Positions 1 through 7,923 of a stretch of DNA of 19,845 nucleotides are shown in pieces; positions within the stretch are counted from its first letter, which is position 1, and the number at the start of each line of letters is the position of its first letter. Source of the DNA: Desulfobacterales bacterium (GTDB taxonomy: Bacteria; Desulfobacterota; Desulfobacteria; Desulfobacterales; UBA5852); contig JASJBQ010000025.1 in the NCBI GenBank assembly GCA_030066455.1, positions 1 through 19,845 on the forward strand. The letters are read 5' to 3'. The translations under genes were made by a program, and so were the position numbers. The notes under the pieces are model-generated. The model saw nothing but the letters and a program-made list of their open reading frames with translations, was not told where the DNA came from and ran no database searches.

Positions 1-335
1 TCATCGTGTATGATCAGAAGGTTCCTGCTGGAGATACCGTAATATGACATTAAGCGCAAGACCGGAGGTCCGCTGCGGTTCATATAGGCCTGGGGCTGGG
101 TGAGCGCAGCCTGTTTCCCGGCCACGTCGCCCATTCCGAACAGGCATCCGAACCGTTTGTGATCAAGGGAGATACGGTGAATGCTGCAAAGACGGTCCAC
201 AACCATGAAACCGGCATTGTGGCGCGTCAAACGGTAGTCCCCCCCCGGGTTGCCCAACCCCGCGACCAGAACCTGCGGTTGGGTCTTTTCGCCTGCAAAC
301 CGTCGACGTAATGCGGTCAGTAAGCCCACAGCCAT
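1..335 (-). CDS. pth: Peptidyl-tRNA hydrolase, 3' part cut by window edge
   Basis: Pth hydrolyses peptidyl-tRNAs released from stalled ribosomes, freeing tRNA in the cytoplasm. The frame stays open to base 1 and gives 111 N-terminal residues of a family usually near 190. Visible family motifs are AGLGNPG (25-31), Y34, TRHNAGF (37-43, with the catalytic His at 39), QAYMNRSG (82-89) and LLIIHD (106-111), which ends at the expected catalytic Asp. The ATG at 335 is the only good start I see. It adds about 18 residues before the usual VxGLGNPG start, and the ribosome binding site is weak, so the true start is uncertain. It lies 56 bp after rplY on the same strand, the usual ctc-pth arrangement, and is probably cotranscribed with prs and rplY. 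Identity is secure; the C-terminus is not visible. Confidence 0.93.
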   Translation of the reverse strand, partial: MAVGLLTALRRRFAGEKTQPQVLVAGLGNPGGDYRLTRHNAGFMVVDRLCSIHRISLDHKRFGCLFGMGDVAGKQAALTQPQAYMNRSGPPVLRLMSYYGISSRNLLIIHD

Positions 336-391
336 CCGATCGCCGAGAAGAATGGGCCCTGCAGACAGGCCCCGAAACGATGAGGCCGTCC

Positions 392-1036
392 TTATTCCGT
401 CTCGGTTTCGGCCTCGGCCTCGGCGCCTTCTTCCAGTTCGGCCTCTTCGCCTTCCTCGGCGACTTCTTCTTCTTCAGCCTTGCGGCCGCTTAAAATCGTC
501 AGAACGGTGAAATTGACCTCGTGGGGTATTTCCACATCCCCTTCCAGAGGCACGTCCTCCACATGGATGGACGCCCCCATATCGAGATCGGTGATGTCGA
601 TTTCAATCGTCTCGGGAATATCGTCGGGCAGGCACAGAACCTCCAGCTCACGCCGGATGATCTGCAGCATGCCGCCCATTTCGACCCCCTGAGACTTGCC
701 CCGGGTGGTCACCGGCACCCGGACCCGGATTTTTCGGTCCATGGATACTTCATAAAAGTCGGCATGCAGGTACCGGCCGGTGACCGGATGGCGCTGAAGC
801 TCCTTCAAGAGCGCTTTGCGTTCACCGGCGCCGTCGATGGCCAACTTGACGAAGATCTGGCCGGAACGGGATGATTTCAGGAGTATTTCCAGCTCATGGG
901 TATTGACTGCAATCGGCGTCGGTTCATTATCGGGGCCGTACAGAATGGCCGGAATCCGGCCTTCGCGGCGCAGCGCCCGCGCGGGCCCGTTACCTTTGGC
1001 GGTCCTGTGGTTAGCGCTAATATTCAAAAAATCCAA
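392..1036 (-). CDS. rplY: 50S ribosomal protein L25, CTC/TL5 form
   Basis: A 5S rRNA-binding ribosomal protein of the long general-stress CTC/TL5 type. The N-terminal L25 domain (about 1-95) shows the RALRREGRIPAILYG signature. The TL5-type beta domain (about 96-185) contains the VPLEGDVEIP-like segment. A very acidic tail follows (about 188-214, almost all Glu and Ala). I chose the TTG at 1036 because GGAGG stands 8 nt upstream and the protein then begins at the normal family position. This gives 214 residues. A longer frame from an ATG at 1114 would add 26 residues unlike the family and would run through a leader hairpin. The gene lies between prs (108 bp upstream) and pth, a classical operon. 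Confidence 0.93.
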   Translation of the reverse strand: MDFLNISANHRTAKGNGPARALRREGRIPAILYGPDNEPTPIAVNTHELEILLKSSRSGQIFVKLAIDGAGERKALLKELQRHPVTGRYLHADFYEVSMDRKIRVRVPVTTRGKSQGVEMGGMLQIIRRELEVLCLPDDIPETIEIDITDLDMGASIHVEDVPLEGDVEIPHEVNFTVLTILSGRKAEEEEVAEEGEEAELEEGAEAEAETETE

Positions 1037-1067
1037 CGATTCATCCTCCCTGAAAAAAGCATAATGA

Positions 1068-1097
1068 AGGTGGCCGCCTCGATTGGCGCCGCCACCT
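1068..1097 (-). terminator. Hairpin in the prs-rplY gap, possible terminator or attenuator
   Basis: On the minus strand a 7-bp arm (AGGTGGC / GCCACCT) continues, after a 2-nt bulge, into CGCC/GGCG closing a 6-nt loop. A run of six T follows about 9 nt further on, just before the rplY ribosome binding site. The T run is late for a textbook intrinsic terminator, so this may be a partial terminator after prs or a leader hairpin of rplY. Confidence 0.35.
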
Positions 1098-1144
1098 GGT
1101 TGTGTCGGATCCACCGGGACCAGATACCCGGCATGGCGACAGAA

Positions 1145-2083
1145 TTATACAAACAATGATGTGACGGAATCTCCCCGATGGCTGCGGATAATGGCCTCGC
1201 CCACGAGGGGGGCGATGCTGAGCACCTTGATTTTGTCGCAAGCGGCCGCCTTGGCGCTGAGGGGAATCGTATCCGTTACCACGAGACTGCTGAGGGCCGA
1301 ATCGGTGACCCGATCGACGGCCGGACCGGACAAGACGGGGTGCGAGCAGCAGGCGTGAACTTCACGCGCACCCCGACCCATGACGGCCGCTGCCGCCTCG
1401 GTGAGCGTTCCGGCGGTGTCGGCCATATCGTCCAGGATGATGGCGATCTTGTCCTGGACGTCGCCGATAACCGCCATGGCCTTGGCCTCGTTGGGCTTTT
1501 CACGCCGTTTGTCGATGATGGCCAATTCGGCATTCAACCGTTTGGCAAAGGCACGCGCGCGGACGACCCCCCCGGTATCGGGGGATACGACCACCAGGTT
1601 GTCCTGAAATCGTCCGCGCATATAGTCGAGAATGACCGGGGCGGCAAAAAGGTTGTCCACCGGAACATCGAAAAAACCCTGAATCTGACCGGCATGCAGA
1701 TCCATCGTGATGATGCGGTTGGCCCCGGCGACGGTCACCATGTCGGCCACGAGCTTGGCACTGATCGGCACCCGGGGGGCGACCTTTTTATCCTGACGGG
1801 CATATCCATAGTAGGGGATCACCGCCGTAACGCGGCTGGCGGAGGAACGCTTGAGGGCGTCGAGCATCAACAACAGCTCGACCAGATTGTCATTGACCGG
1901 CCGGCAGGTGGACTGCACCATGAAAACGTCCTTGCCGCGGACGTTTTCATCGATTTCGATCTGGATTTCGCCGTCGCTGAAGGTCTTGACCTTGGCCCCC
2001 CCCTGGGGCATGTCCAGGTATTCACATATTTTTTTGGTCAGAAGGGGGTTGGAATTCCCGGTGAAAATTGCCAGACGATTCAT
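1145..2083 (-). CDS. prs: Ribose-phosphate pyrophosphokinase
   Basis: PRPP synthetase transfers pyrophosphate from ATP to ribose 5-phosphate, giving PRPP for purine, pyrimidine, His, Trp and NAD synthesis. The 312 residues match the usual class I length. Visible are the start [11 protein letters not shown], the flexible catalytic loop YARQDKK (94-100), the metal-binding His at 130 in [25 protein letters not shown] (164-176) and the PRPP-binding loop [10 protein letters not shown] (218-227). In that loop Ala replaces the more usual Ile or Val, a mild change. The ATG at 2083 is the natural start. It follows tRNA-Gln and ispE on the same strand and precedes rplY and pth, the known housekeeping cluster. 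Confidence 0.97.
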   Translation of the reverse strand: MNRLAIFTGNSNPLLTKKICEYLDMPQGGAKVKTFSDGEIQIEIDENVRGKDVFMVQSTCRPVNDNLVELLLMLDALKRSSASRVTAVIPYYGYARQDKKVAPRVPISAKLVADMVTVAGANRIITMDLHAGQIQGFFDVPVDNLFAAPVILDYMRGRFQDNLVVVSPDTGGVVRARAFAKRLNAELAIIDKRREKPNEAKAMAVIGDVQDKIAIILDDMADTAGTLTEAAAAVMGRGAREVHACCSHPVLSGPAVDRVTDSALSSLVVTDTIPLSAKAAACDKIKVLSIAPLVGEAIIRSHRGDSVTSLFV

Positions 2084-2117
2084 CGCCGTCCCATGTCTGC
2101 CGATGAGGATTGAAATT

Positions 2118-2192
2118 TGGCTGGGGCGGGAGGATTCGAACCTCCGAATGCAGGGACCAAAACCCTGTGTCTTGCCACTTGACGACGCCCCA
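2118..2192 (-). tRNA. tRNA-Gln (anticodon UUG)
   Basis: A 75-nt cloverleaf can be folded by eye. The acceptor arms are TGGGGCG and CGCCCCA. The anticodon stem CAGGG/CCCTG closes the loop TTTTGGT, giving anticodon TTG. The T arm is GGAGG-TTCGAAT-CCTCC. The discriminator base is G and the 3' CCA is encoded (2118-2120). It sits between ispE and prs, where many proteobacteria also carry tRNA-Gln. Confidence 0.96.
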
Positions 2193-2230
2193 ACAAGCTC
2201 AAGGCGATGCCCGGACGAATGATTGGCCGC

Positions 2231-3097
2231 TCAAACCAGCAGGCGACCCTGAAAAACCTGCCATGTACTCCGGGCGGGCAATCCCTCCCGGGCCTTCAGA
2301 GCCGCCGCCGCGTCCTTGAACAAACCGATTACGGCCGAACCGCTTCCCGACATGAGTGACCCCGCGGCCCCCCTGTCTTCCAAAGCGGTTTTGATGGCCG
2401 GTATATCCGGGCACCTCCGGGCAGCCGGCGTTTCCAAGTCGTTGCACATATGCCTGCTCGCCCTAAAGGTTTCGTTTTTTAAAAGGAACCCTTTAAGTTT
2501 TTTTTCACATTTTGTCAATTCCAAATTCAGAGCACCGTAAACCGCTGCCGTGGACAATCCCGCGCCCGGGTAAACGAGCATGACATGGTAAGGGAAGAGG
2601 CCTTCATATGGCTGGATCTTTTCGCCGATGCCCGTGACGATGGCCGGGCGGCCGTATAGGAAATAGGGCACATCCGCACCCAGCGACAGCGCCTGATCCG
2701 CCAGTTCCTCAGGGGTGAAGGGGTGTCCGAACTCGCGGTTCAGAACCTGGAGGACGGTGGCCGCGTTGCTGCTGCCGCCGCCCAGACCGGCCCCGGGCGG
2801 AATCGTCTTCTCGAGCGTCATCCGCAGACCAAATGAGGCCGTCTTTCCTTTTTGCCTGAGCGCCTCGCGAAAACCCAGGGCGGCCCTGCAAGCCAGGTTG
2901 CGGTCGTCCTCGGGCACGCCGGGCATGCGACACCTCAGGGTGATGCCGGAGCCTTCGAATACGAACCGAATGCGGTCATAAACGGCGACGCAGGCCATCA
3001 GGGATATAAGTGCGTGATATCCGTCGGCACGTTTGCCGGTGACCGCGAGATTGAGGTTGACTTTGGCCGGTGACAGGCTTTCGCGTTCAGGCGGCAT
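2231..3097 (-). CDS. ispE: 4-diphosphocytidyl-2-C-methyl-D-erythritol kinase
   Basis: IspE is the ATP-dependent GHMP kinase that phosphorylates CDP-methylerythritol in the MEP pathway to isoprenoid precursors. The 288 residues fit the family. Residues 9-28 carry the SPAKVNL segment with the catalytic Lys at 12 and the ADGYH motif. The ATP loop PPGAGLGGGSSNAA lies at 100-113. The catalytic Asp is 142 in GADVPYFL, and the C-terminal GHMP motif is GSLMSGSGSAVIGLF. The ATG at 3097 gives the standard N-terminus, although no strong ribosome binding site precedes it. The gene is followed by tRNA-Gln and prs on the same strand. The 179-bp gap upstream separates it from the DUF1844 gene. Confidence 0.96.
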   Translation of the reverse strand: MPPERESLSPAKVNLNLAVTGKRADGYHALISLMACVAVYDRIRFVFEGSGITLRCRMPGVPEDDRNLACRAALGFREALRQKGKTASFGLRMTLEKTIPPGAGLGGGSSNAATVLQVLNREFGHPFTPEELADQALSLGADVPYFLYGRPAIVTGIGEKIQPYEGLFPYHVMLVYPGAGLSTAAVYGALNLELTKCEKKLKGFLLKNETFRASRHMCNDLETPAARRCPDIPAIKTALEDRGAAGSLMSGSGSAVIGLFKDAAAALKAREGLPARSTWQVFQGRLLV

Positions 3098-3248
3098 GGG
3101 CGGGGAACGTTTCCGTGCAAAAGGGGATCATGATCCTGCTCCCGGCCGCGCCAAACCCGCGGCGTGGCCGTTCGAATCGGTGGGCGTACGGTCGGTTCTA
3201 CCGGGAACCGGGAAAACGTTTGCACCGGCGGGCACCTGGCAGAATCTC

Positions 3249-3277
3249 GGGCCGGCCATGCGACGGCAGGCCGGCCC
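3249..3277 (-). terminator. GC-rich inverted repeat at the end of the DUF1844 gene
   Basis: GGGCCGGCC at 3249-3257 pairs with GGCCGGCCC at 3269-3277, a 9-bp stem with an 11-nt loop that overlaps the stop codon of the DUF1844 gene. No T run follows on the minus strand, so it is not a textbook intrinsic terminator. It may still stabilise the mRNA end or act with Rho. Confidence 0.3.
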
Positions 3278-3609
3278 TACCCCTTCGCCTTGACGTACAG
3301 CATTCGCAGATCGTAGAGAATGCTCTTGAGAATATTTTCCTCATCGCGGTTGAGATTGCCCTTGGTCTTCTCTTCCAACATCGCCAGGATGTCGATCGTT
3401 TGTTTGGCCAGCGCCAGGTTTTTGGTTTTTTGACCGCTGCCTGGCTCTTCCAGAATTCCCAGTTGGACGAGGGCTGAAGAATTCAGCGAAATGACAAAGG
3501 TTGATAAATCGATGGGCGGCAGTTGCGTCTCGCCCGCATCCGACGGGCTGTCGCTCTGGGCGCCGCTGTCACCTGCTGGAGGGGCCTGGTTTTTTTTTTC
3601 TTCGGTCAT
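3277..3609 (-). CDS. DUF1844 family protein
   Basis: A 110-residue protein of the DUF1844 family, which has no established function and is common in deltaproteobacteria and Planctomycetes-type genomes. The N-terminus (1-32) is low-complexity and polar. The conserved part runs from DLSTFVISLNSSALVQLG (34-51) through TIDILAMLEEKTKGNL (71-86) to LYDLRMLYVKAKG (98-110), the usual family signature. I chose the ATG at 3609 because GGGAGAAA precedes it at good spacing and the protein starts with a short charged segment. The open frame extends to 3660, but that leader is unlike the family. No transmembrane segment is apparent. Neighbours are serA upstream (130 bp) and ispE downstream, both on the same strand. 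Confidence 0.9.
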   Translation of the reverse strand: MTEEKKNQAPPAGDSGAQSDSPSDAGETQLPPIDLSTFVISLNSSALVQLGILEEPGSGQKTKNLALAKQTIDILAMLEEKTKGNLNRDEENILKSILYDLRMLYVKAKG

Positions 3610-3739
3610 GAAGGTTTCTCCCGTGGTAAAAGGCTGACATGAATGCGGGCGCCAATGCACATCGACCGGTTTGTCGTTCCACCGAAGACCACCGTCACGA
3701 AGCCGTCATCGGCCAATGCGCGCTGCCCTCATCCATTAG

Positions 3740-5335
3740 TTAGCCACGGCACTCCAGAAATTCAAGCGGCGTGACGGTTTTGACCAGTGGCAGCCGGCGA
3801 AGTTCTTCCAGCACAGCGGGCGGAATGGCTGTATCCGTGCTGAGAAAGACGATATTGCGGTTGCCCTCCTCTTCCTGGCCGACCTGCATCCGACCGATAT
3901 TGATATCGTGGTCGCCCAGGGTGGTGCCGATGCTGCCGATAGCCCCGGGCCGGTCCACGTTGTGGATGAGAGCCATGTGGGCCATGGGGATCATTTCCAG
4001 ACGAAATTTGTTGATGCGGACAATGCGCGAATCCGTCTTGCCGTAAATCGTACCGGCCACCTGACTCTCCATTTCGGTGGTGACGAGTCGCACCGTGACG
4101 AGATTCAGGAATTCATCGGATTCGGAGCTGGCCGTCGCGGTAACCTTGATGCCTCTTTCCTTGGCCAGCACGGCGGCGTTGATCGAATTGACGTCGTCCT
4201 TGACGGTCGGGGTCAAAATCCCCTTGAGAATGGCGGTGGTGACCGGGGACAGGTCGAGCCCCTGGAAGTCACCCGAATACGTGATCGCCACCTCTTTGAT
4301 GGGGCCCTGGACCAGCTGCGGCAGCAGGCATCCAATCTGTGCGCCCAGTTTGAGAAAGGGCCGCAGGCGCGCCAGCAGTTCACCGGTGACCGAAGGCGCG
4401 TTGACGGCATTGACCACGACGCCCGCTTTGAGGAAGGCGATCATCTGTTTGACCACGGCCACGGCGACATTCGTCTGCGCCTCTTGGGTGGCCGCGCCCA
4501 GGTGGGGCGTGCAGATCAGGCGCTCGAGCGCAAGCAGGGGGGCCTCCCCCGGCGGTTCGGTCGCGAAGACGTCCAGCGCGGCCCCGGCCACTTTGCCGGC
4601 CGCCATGGCCGCGTAAAGATCGTCTTCACGCACGATGCCGCCACGCGCGCAGTTGACCAGCCTGACCCCGTCCTTCATCTGGTCGAAAGCCTCCCGGTCG
4701 ATCAGACCGATCGTGTCCTTGAGTTTGGGGACATGGATCGTGATGAAATCGGACCGGTGGAGGAGTTCTTCGAGCCCCACCGCCTCGAAACCGGTCTTGG
4801 CGATACGCTCCGGATTAACATGGGGATCGTGAACCAGAACCTTCAGGCGCAATCCCCGCGCCCGGTCGGCCACGATCGAACCGATCTTGCCGAAACCGAT
4901 AACCCCGAGGGTCTTGCCGAATATCTCCTGCCCTTGCAGCAACTTCTTGTCCCAGCGCCCTGCGCGCAATGATGCGGTACCCTGGGGGATGTTGCGGGCC
5001 AGAGCCATCAGCATGGCAATCGCGTGTTCCGCGGTCGTGATGACGTTGCCGTCCGGGGTGTTCATGACCACGACACCGTGGCGCGTGGCTGCCGGGATAT
5101 CGACATTGTCCAGTCCGATACCGGCCCGGCCCACCACTTTCAAGCGGGAGGCGCTGGACAGGAGGTCCTCGGAAACACGGGTGGCGCTGCGGATGATCAG
5201 ACCGTCGTATCCATCGATGATGGCCGCCAGTTCCGCCGGCGCAAGGCCGGTGCGGACATCGACATCGATGCCCTCCTCCACCTCCAGCATCTCTATTCCC
5301 GCAGCCCCCAGATTGTCGCTCACCAAAACCCTCAT
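3740..5335 (-). CDS. serA: D-3-phosphoglycerate dehydrogenase, long form with ACT domain
   Basis: SerA oxidises 3-phosphoglycerate with NAD+ in the first step of serine synthesis. The 531 residues are the long form. It has a D-2-hydroxyacid dehydrogenase fold with the nucleotide loop GFGKIG (147-152) and D170 for NAD. The catalytic Arg is 231 (CARGG), with Glu 260 and His 278. An intervening substrate-binding domain (about 315-445) and a C-terminal ACT domain (about 453-528, HNVDRPGAIGSIG...) follow. The ACT domain suggests serine feedback, as in the family. The ATG at 5335 gives the standard MRVLVSD start, with GGAGG a few bases upstream. A good promoter lies about 80-120 bp upstream. Two in-frame stops end the gene. 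Confidence 0.97.
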   Translation of the reverse strand: MRVLVSDNLGAAGIEMLEVEEGIDVDVRTGLAPAELAAIIDGYDGLIIRSATRVSEDLLSSASRLKVVGRAGIGLDNVDIPAATRHGVVVMNTPDGNVITTAEHAIAMLMALARNIPQGTASLRAGRWDKKLLQGQEIFGKTLGVIGFGKIGSIVADRARGLRLKVLVHDPHVNPERIAKTGFEAVGLEELLHRSDFITIHVPKLKDTIGLIDREAFDQMKDGVRLVNCARGGIVREDDLYAAMAAGKVAGAALDVFATEPPGEAPLLALERLICTPHLGAATQEAQTNVAVAVVKQMIAFLKAGVVVNAVNAPSVTGELLARLRPFLKLGAQIGCLLPQLVQGPIKEVAITYSGDFQGLDLSPVTTAILKGILTPTVKDDVNSINAAVLAKERGIKVTATASSESDEFLNLVTVRLVTTEMESQVAGTIYGKTDSRIVRINKFRLEMIPMAHMALIHNVDRPGAIGSIGTTLGDHDINIGRMQVGQEEEGNRNIVFLSTDTAIPPAVLEELRRLPLVKTVTPLEFLECRG

Positions 5336-5423
5336 CCCGCATCTCCTCCCTTTGGCACAACGGCCGCAAACGCCTGGTCGCGCACCGGTTGCTTACCCGG
5401 GCCGGCCCATCAAAACGGCCGCC

Positions 5424-5452
5424 ATCTTAGAAAAAATCGATAGCGGTTTCAA
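5424..5452 (-). promoter_or_regulatory. Promoter of serA, sigma70-type
   Basis: Reading the minus strand, TTGAAA (5447-5452) and TAAGAT (5424-5429) are separated by exactly 17 bp. Transcription would start near 5417, leaving a leader of about 80 nt before serA. The -35 and -10 hexamers each match 5 of 6 consensus positions. Confidence 0.6.
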
Positions 5453-5532
5453 GCCGTTTTTAAGTCCGCGTCATCGGCCGGGGCCGACCACGGCGCGCCG
5501 AATGCGGGGGAGCGGCGACCGCCCGCAAGCGG

Positions 5533-5561
5533 TTGCAAACCCTCCGGGGAGAAGTTATGCT
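5533..5561 (+). promoter_or_regulatory. Candidate promoter of the hydroxyacid dehydrogenase gene
   Basis: TTGCAA (5533-5538) and TATGCT (5556-5561) are 17 bp apart, each matching 4 of 6 consensus bases. Transcription would start near 5568, immediately before the palindrome at 5571. This is a pattern call by eye and modest in strength. Confidence 0.35.
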
Positions 5562-5570
5562 GTCGCCTGC

Positions 5571-5590
5571 AAACCAACGGGCGTTGGTTT
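5571..5590. promoter_or_regulatory. 20-bp palindrome, candidate operator
   Basis: The arms AAACCAACG and CGTTGGTTT are perfectly complementary around a central GG. The site follows the candidate -10 box by 9 bp and would cover the transcription start region. That placement suits a repressor operator for the downstream dehydrogenase. A transcript hairpin is possible, but the 2-nt loop makes it poor as RNA. The binding protein is unknown. Confidence 0.4.
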
Positions 5591-5729
5591 GATCGACGAT
5601 CAGGGCCGGTGACAGCGGCAATCCGCGCCGGCCAGGAAAGTCGGGGCGCGCGGCAGCGGCAACCTGCGGCATGAGCGCCAAACCCCAACAAGAGCCGGCA
5701 CGATCGATTTTAGCGAAAGGAGTTGAGCC

Positions 5730-6632
5730 ATGGCGGCAGATCAGCAGCAGAAAAACCGTATCGGTTGGATCGGCACCGGCGTCATGGGCCGCTGGATGTG
5801 TCAGCACCTCATGGATGCGGGCCACCCGGCCATCGTCCACACGCGCTCCCGCGCCAAGGCCCAGCCACTGCTGGATAAAGGCGCCGATTGGGCTTCCGGC
5901 CCCGCCGAGGTGGCCCGCGCCGCCGATGTCGTGTTTACGATGGTGGGCTTTCCCCAGGACGTGCGCGAAGTCTACCTCGGTTCGGAAGGTTTGCTCCAAG
6001 GTGCCCGCGCCGGTCAATTCCTGGCCGATATGACCACTACCGAACCCAGCCTGGCTGTCGCAATCCACGACCAGGCCAAATCTGTTGGCGTATCCAGCGT
6101 GGACGCACCGGTGTCAGGTGGTGATATCGGCGCGCGCGAAGCCCGGCTGTCCATTATGGTCGGCGGCGAGAGGGCGGCGGTCGAAGCCCTGATGCCGTAT
6201 TTTGAGATCATGGGGCGGCAGATCGTTCACCAGGGGCCGGCCGGTTCCGGGCAGCACACCAAGATGTGCAACCAGATCGTCATTGCCGGTACCATGATCG
6301 GGGTTTGCGAATCCCTGCTTTACGGCCACCGGGCCGGCCTGGATCTCCATACGATGCTGAAGAGCATCGCCGGAGGGGCCGCGGGATGCTGGTCGCTGGA
6401 CAACCTCGCCCCGCGTATCCTCAAGCGCGATTTCGATCCCGGCTTTTTCGTCGCCCACTTCATCAAAGACATGGGGATCGCCCTGGCCGAAGCCAAACGG
6501 ATGAACCTCTGCCTGCCGGGACTGGCCCTGGTCCACCAGCTTTATCTGGCCGTGGCCGCCAACGGTGGCGCCCAGGCGGGCACCCAGGCATTAATGCTGG
6601 CCCTGGAACGACTAAACGGAAGCACGTCTTAG
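5730..6632 (+). CDS. Beta-hydroxyacid dehydrogenase (3-hydroxyisobutyrate dehydrogenase family)
   Basis: A 300-residue cytoplasmic NAD(P)-dependent oxidoreductase of the 3-hydroxyisobutyrate / tartronate semialdehyde / succinic semialdehyde reductase family. Visible are the Rossmann loop GTGVMG (15-20), the substrate motif VDAPVSGG (124-131), the catalytic Lys at 178 in GSGQHTKMCNQ, and the C-terminal FIKDMGIA segment (244-251). After beta-2 the sequence HTRSRAK (37-43) lacks the acidic residue of NAD-specific members and has Arg, which suggests NADPH. The ATG follows AAAGGAG at 7 nt. The gene stands alone between serA (divergent) and mlaC (convergent), so context does not fix the substrate. 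Family assignment is firm; the reaction is open. Confidence 0.88.
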   Translation: MAADQQQKNRIGWIGTGVMGRWMCQHLMDAGHPAIVHTRSRAKAQPLLDKGADWASGPAEVARAADVVFTMVGFPQDVREVYLGSEGLLQGARAGQFLADMTTTEPSLAVAIHDQAKSVGVSSVDAPVSGGDIGAREARLSIMVGGERAAVEALMPYFEIMGRQIVHQGPAGSGQHTKMCNQIVIAGTMIGVCESLLYGHRAGLDLHTMLKSIAGGAAGCWSLDNLAPRILKRDFDPGFFVAHFIKDMGIALAEAKRMNLCLPGLALVHQLYLAVAANGGAQAGTQALMLALERLNGSTS

Positions 6633-6665
6633 ATACCGGCCGCCGCCCGCATGGGTTTCGATACT

Positions 6666-6697
6666 AAAAAAAGGCGCGTGAACTTTTCACGCGCCTT
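6666..6697 (-). terminator. Intrinsic terminator of the mla operon
   Basis: A 12-bp perfect stem (6671-6682 with 6686-6697, core GGCGCGTGAA/TTCACGCGCC) closes a 3-nt loop. On the minus strand it runs into seven T (complement of 6666-6672, the first of which overlap the stem foot), the classic form for ending the mlaC transcript. On the plus strand only two T follow, so termination of the dehydrogenase from the other side is likely weaker. Confidence 0.85.
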
Positions 6698-6738
6698 CAG
6701 ATATCGCCTTGGCGGGCCGGTCTTCCGGAATGATGCGC

Positions 6739-7362
6739 CTACCCCGCGGCCTCCTGCTCGGCGACCTTGGTCTTCAGACGTTCGATCAAGGCCGCGGGTT
6801 TCTCCTTGCGCAGAATGTCGTTGAACTGGGTGCGATAGTTCTTGATCAGACTGACGCCCTCCACCTTGACGTCGTAGACCCGCCAGGAACCGTTGATCTT
6901 TTTCAAACTGTAGTCCACCGGAATCTTGTTCTGGTCGGTAACGATGAATGTTTTGACGATGGCCAGCGGTTTGGAATCGTGCAGTATTTCGTCGGCAAAT
7001 TCAATCTGCTGATCGCTGAACCCACCTTGAATGCGCTCGACGTAGATATTGCCCAGCATCTTGGAGAAAAGCGCCGTAAAGGTCTGCTGTTCCTCTGCCG
7101 AGAAGGATTTCCAGTTGCGGGCCAGGGCCCGGCGCGATACTTCGTTGAAATCGAAACTGTCGTCGACGATATCCCAGATCTTGTCGCGCTGCTCGACTTT
7201 CAGGCCAGGGTCGTCGGTTTGGTATTTGGGATCCCTTAAGACCTCTACCGCCTGATCGAGCGGCTTGCGGATGGTGTCGGTGGGGCTGGCGGCAAGCGCC
7301 GTTCCCATCGCCATCGACGCCAAAACAACAACAAAGAGTACCGTTAGAAAGCTGTTTTTCAT
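6739..7362 (-). CDS. mlaC: Phospholipid-binding protein MlaC/Ttg2D family, periplasmic
   Basis: MlaC-type proteins carry phospholipid across the periplasm between outer-membrane partners and the inner-membrane MlaFED complex. The 207 residues begin with a signal peptide (1-24: basic start, hydrophobic core, cleavage after ALA). The family body follows, with FDFNEVSRRALARNWKSFSAEEQQTF in the middle and KTFIVTDQNKIPVDYSLKKINGSWRVYDVKVEGVSLIKNYR as the hallmark C-terminal half. I chose the ATG at 7362 because AGGAGG lies 10 nt upstream and the signal peptide then starts properly. The open frame reaches 7416, but that leader would spoil the signal peptide. It is the last gene of mlaE-F-D-C and ends at a strong terminator. 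No mlaA is seen in the window. Confidence 0.92.
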   Translation of the reverse strand: MKNSFLTVLFVVVLASMAMGTALAASPTDTIRKPLDQAVEVLRDPKYQTDDPGLKVEQRDKIWDIVDDSFDFNEVSRRALARNWKSFSAEEQQTFTALFSKMLGNIYVERIQGGFSDQQIEFADEILHDSKPLAIVKTFIVTDQNKIPVDYSLKKINGSWRVYDVKVEGVSLIKNYRTQFNDILRKEKPAALIERLKTKVAEQEAAG

Positions 7363-7460
7363 CGTCTTCTTGCCTCCTGGCTGCTGTTGTTTGCCGTCAA
7401 TGGTCGGAAACGGCATTCATCATGTGCCGCAGCATTGGCACGCGGTATAATCTCTGCGGC

Positions 7461-7907
7461 TTACACGCCGCCAAACACATATTTGCTGATCAGTTCCTCC
7501 AAGTCAAGAGCCGATTCAGTTTCGGTAATTATATCACCATTTTGTAAAGGCACATCCGATCCGCCGGGCAACAGCTTGATGTATTTGTCGCCGATCAGGC
7601 CGGCGGTTTTGACCGAGGCGATGACATCGTCGGTCAATTCAACATGCCCTTGGATCTTGAGGCGCACGCTGGCCATCTGGCGCTTGGGCTCCAGAGCAAT
7701 GGCTTCCACTTTACCCACCGGCACACCCGCCATTTCGACCCGCGAGCCCACTTTGAGACCGGTCACCGATTCGAACTGGGCTTCAAGGTGGTAATATTCA
7801 TCGCCAATGATTTCCATTTTGCCCAGCTTGATCGTCAGGTACCCGACGCACAACAGACCAATAAAAAAGAAAAGGCCGACGGCCGTTTCAATCGACGTTT
7901 TGTTCAT
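7461..7907 (-). CDS. mlaD: MlaD, MCE-domain lipid transport protein
   Basis: MlaD is the inner-membrane-anchored MCE protein that forms a hexameric lipid channel on the periplasmic face of the MlaFE transporter. The 148 residues have one N-terminal membrane segment (about 8-28, FFFIGLLCVGYLTIKL) and one MCE domain (about 39-117) with VTGLKVGSRVEMAGVPVGKV and the TAGLIGDKYIKLLPG element. The short C-terminal helix LDLEELISKYVFG fits the family. The ATG at 7907 follows GGAGTG at 7 nt. The gene is 16 bp after mlaF and 98 bp before mlaC, within one operon. Length is typical for proteobacterial MlaD. Confidence 0.95.
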   Translation of the reverse strand: MNKTSIETAVGLFFFIGLLCVGYLTIKLGKMEIIGDEYYHLEAQFESVTGLKVGSRVEMAGVPVGKVEAIALEPKRQMASVRLKIQGHVELTDDVIASVKTAGLIGDKYIKLLPGGSDVPLQNGDIITETESALDLEELISKYVFGGV

Positions 7908-7923
7908 GGCAACACTCCAGGCC

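Larger units (their letters stand above)
5336..5729. other. 394-bp divergent intergenic region between serA and the hydroxyacid dehydrogenase
   Basis: No convincing gene is visible here. The stretch holds a minus-strand promoter for serA (5424-5452), a candidate plus-strand promoter (5533-5561), a 20-bp palindrome just after it (5571-5590) and the ribosome binding site AAAGGAG of the dehydrogenase near 5718-5724. Confidence 0.7.

Noticed and set aside
9..335. Small plus-strand frames near 250-510 as genes
   Set aside because: They overlap pth and rplY in other frames and read as Arg/Pro-rich shadow sequence.
1178..2113. 311-codon plus-strand open frame opposite prs
   Set aside because: Antisense shadow of a clear prs gene.
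3908..4972. 354-codon plus-strand open frame opposite serA
   Set aside because: Antisense shadow of serA in GC-rich DNA, with no recognisable domain.
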